Below are positions 5,503-7,222 of a stretch of DNA of 7,222 nt, piece by piece; position 1 is the stretch's first letter, and the number at the start of each line of letters is the position of its first letter. This DNA is from Ahrensia sp. (GTDB lineage Bacteria > Pseudomonadota > Alphaproteobacteria > Rhizobiales > Rhizobiaceae), in assembly GCA_024639025.1 (NCBI GenBank), contig JAHEJF010000072.1, positions 1 through 7,222 on the forward strand, read 5' to 3'. The notes beneath the pieces were generated by a model, which did not search any database, had not been told where the DNA came from, and worked only from the letters and a program-made list of their open reading frames with translations. Position numbers and translations under genes: made by a program.

Positions 5503-7222
5503 CTAGCCACGCGTTCGGCGTCGACCGGAGCGCCGGGAGCGAGCGCTGGTTGCATCTGTCTGCTGTGTTGCGGACTGCTTCTTCTCAGGCAGTTTGACAA
5601 CCTTGCTGAGTCTTTCGAAACTGTCGACCTTGTTGGGTAGCGCCATCGCCTGAATGAAATGTTCCTGGAATTTTGGTTCCAGCGCCGTTTCGATCTTCTC
5701 AATTTCGCGGACTGTCTGTTCGATTTCGCGTCTGAAATTGCGATTGATCAGCGCCATGCGTGCACCGGTGCCTGCTGCATTGCCAACCGCTTTGACGTTC
5801 TCAATTTCACAATCCGGGATCAGGCCCAGAACCATTGCATATTTGGGATCGATGAAGGAACCAAATGCACCAGCAAATCTGATCTGATCGACTTGTGTGA
5901 TGTTTTGCTTGTCCATCAACAGCTTGATTCCGGCGTAAAGCGCTGCCTTGGCCAACTGAATGGCACGGACATCATTTTGCGTGATGACGATACGCTGCGC
6001 ACCATCATAGAGAAGGTATGAAAAAGTGCGGCCATTTTCGATGACACGAGATGAGATCTCAGCCATTTGGCCATCGATAACGCCATCTTCAGAGATGATG
6101 CCGCTTAAGAACATTTCGGCGACAACTTCAATGATGCCCGATCCGCAAATGCCCGTAATACCGGTCTTGGCAGCCGCATCCGCAAAACCATCTTCGTCAG
6201 ACCAAAGATCTGTGCCGATAATGCGAAATTTTGGCTCCAGCGTTTCGGGATCGATGCGCACGCGCTCAATTGCACCTGGCGCAGCGCGTTGACCGCCTGA
6301 AATTTCTGCGCCTTCAAAAGCCGGGCCTGTCGGCGATGAGGCAGCAACGCAATGTTCCTTGTTTCCAAGCACGATCTCGGCATTGGTTCCGACGTCGACC
6401 ATCAGCATGATGTCGTCCGAACGGTGGGGCCCCTCGGACAATGTTGCCGCTGCTGCGTCTGCGCCCACATGACCTGCAATGCAGGGGATGATGTAAACGC
6501 GGGCGCCTTCATTGGCCACCAAGTCCAACTCACTTGCCCATGTGTGCACCGCGCCAGATACCGCTAGCGCAAAGGGAGCGCCACCCAACTCGGTCGGGTC
6601 AATGCCCAAAAAGAGATGATGCATGACCGGATTGCCGACAAACACCATATCGAGCACATCGTTGCGCTCGATGTTTGCTGTTTCACATACTTCACCGATC
6701 AGGTCGTTGAGCGTATCCCTGACCGCCCTTGTCATGGCATCACGCCCGTCGGGGTTCATCATCACATAGGACACCCGGCTCATCAGGTCTTCACCGAACC
6801 GGATTTGCGGATTTGATGCACCAGCTGAAGCGATCACGAGACCGGAAAGCAGGGAAACCAGATGCAGCGCAATCGTTGTTGAGCCGATATCGCATGCAAT
6901 GCCATAGGCCTCGTTGTGCAAACCTGGCCACAAAGCGATCATGGTTGGACGCGACGTCTCCAAATCCAGGTGGATCGCCGCTGTAACGCTCCATTTGCCG
7001 TCTCGCAGCGTCTTTTGCACCTGCGGCATGATTTGTTGGGCGATGAGCAAGTCGTGCCAACCCCAATCACGCTCCAATGCTTCTTTCAGACGATCAAGAT
7101 CACCCAATGGCTTGTGCATGTCAGGTTCTTCAACCTCGACATAGCAAAGCTGAATGGCCGGGTTGCGCTCAAACACGCGGGTGTCAGCTGCCTTGCGTAC
7201 GACTTGCGCGTTGACTTGAACG
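5503..7222 (-). CDS. ASKHA-domain corrinoid/Fe-S reductive activator (DUF4445, RACo/RamA-like), 5' end missing
   Basis: The last 572 residues of a protein whose reading frame continues past the right edge (first complete codon at 7221-7219). An internal GTG at 7176 is not the start: the upstream residues VQVNAQVVRKAADTR are in frame and match the linker of full-length relatives, which carry a further N-terminal region with a [2Fe-2S] ferredoxin domain. Such proteins use ATP to drive reduction of inactive Co(II) corrinoid to Co(I), reactivating methyl-transferring corrinoid proteins. In the visible fragment, VEVEEPDMHKP is at 28-38, phosphate-binding DIGSTT at 111-116, GNPVMHH at 196-202, a second phosphate motif DVGTNAEI at 276-283, FEGAEISGGQRAAPGAIERV at 302-321, GICGSGIIE at 357-365 and adenosine-site GNAAGTGARM at 480-489. 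The C-terminus is an Arg/Lys/Ser/Thr-rich basic tail of about 28 residues. The next gene, MFS, starts 71 bases downstream. Partner corrinoid protein and methyltransferase are expected upstream, outside the window. Confidence 0.92.
   Translation of the reverse strand, partial: VQVNAQVVRKAADTRVFERNPAIQLCYVEVEEPDMHKPLGDLDRLKEALERDWGWHDLLIAQQIMPQVQKTLRDGKWSVTAAIHLDLETSRPTMIALWPGLHNEAYGIACDIGSTTIALHLVSLLSGLVIASAGASNPQIRFGEDLMSRVSYVMMNPDGRDAMTRAVRDTLNDLIGEVCETANIERNDVLDMVFVGNPVMHHLFLGIDPTELGGAPFALAVSGAVHTWASELDLVANEGARVYIIPCIAGHVGADAAAATLSEGPHRSDDIMLMVDVGTNAEIVLGNKEHCVAASSPTGPAFEGAEISGGQRAAPGAIERVRIDPETLEPKFRIIGTDLWSDEDGFADAAAKTGITGICGSGIIEVVAEMFLSGIISEDGVIDGQMAEISSRVIENGRTFSYLLYDGAQRIVITQNDVRAIQLAKAALYAGIKLLMDKQNITQVDQIRFAGAFGSFIDPKYAMVLGLIPDCEIENVKAVGNAAGTGARMALINRNFRREIEQTVREIEKIETALEPKFQEHFIQAMALPNKVDSFERLSKVVKLPEKKQSATQQTDATSARSRRSGRRRTRG

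Noticed and set aside
5492..5510. Small hairpin around the ASKHA stop codon (GTGGC / GCCCAC on the leftward strand), considered as a terminator.
   Set aside because: The stem contains a bulge and there is no T-tract, and the co-directional MFS gene follows after 71 bases, so read-through is as likely.
7174..7176. GTG at 7176 as the start of the ASKHA gene.
   Set aside because: The frame continues upstream without a stop to the window edge, and those residues match the linker of full-length relatives; the gene is truncated by the window rather than starting here.

Overview
The window looks like chromosome of an alphaproteobacterium, probably marine Hyphomicrobiales or a relative. This is inferred from protein resemblance: an SNase-like protein ending in SWC, a DUF1194 protein, a GbdR-like GlxA-family regulator and a DUF4445 ASKHA protein. 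Base composition is moderate (roughly half G+C by eye). I see no rRNA, tRNA, CRISPR array, insertion sequence or phage gene.

Layout. Bases 1-177 hold no gene I can assign. Three genes then run rightward: a secreted SNase-like nuclease (178-675), a secreted DUF1194 von Willebrand A protein (719-1561) and a TupB-type tungstate permease (1612-2304). The rest is a leftward run of four genes. In transcription order they are an ASKHA corrinoid/Fe-S reductive activator whose 5' end lies beyond the right edge (7222-5503), an MFS transporter (5431-4247), a GlxA/AraC regulator closest to GbdR (4136-3138) and a TupA tungstate-binding protein (3128-2301). The permease and binding-protein genes meet tail to tail, and their stop codons overlap inside one TTAA.

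How the genes may work together. The right half looks like the end of a corrinoid-dependent demethylation locus. The ASKHA protein would restore oxidised Co(II) corrinoid to Co(I), the MFS protein may carry the substrate, and the GbdR-like protein would sense a quaternary amine or related compound. The methyltransferase and corrinoid protein would lie to the right, outside the window; this is prediction, not observation. TupA and TupB should be subunits of one tungstate ABC importer, yet they are encoded on opposite strands and the window has no TupC ATPase. tupA starts 9 bases after the regulator gene, so tungstate capture may be co-transcribed with the C1 locus, perhaps to supply a W/Mo formate dehydrogenase.

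The most checkable regulatory feature is a perfect 8-bp inverted repeat (ATGTCGCA ... TGCGACAT) directly upstream of the regulator gene. It contains the TGTCGC core known for Pseudomonas ArgR, a related regulator of the same domain architecture.
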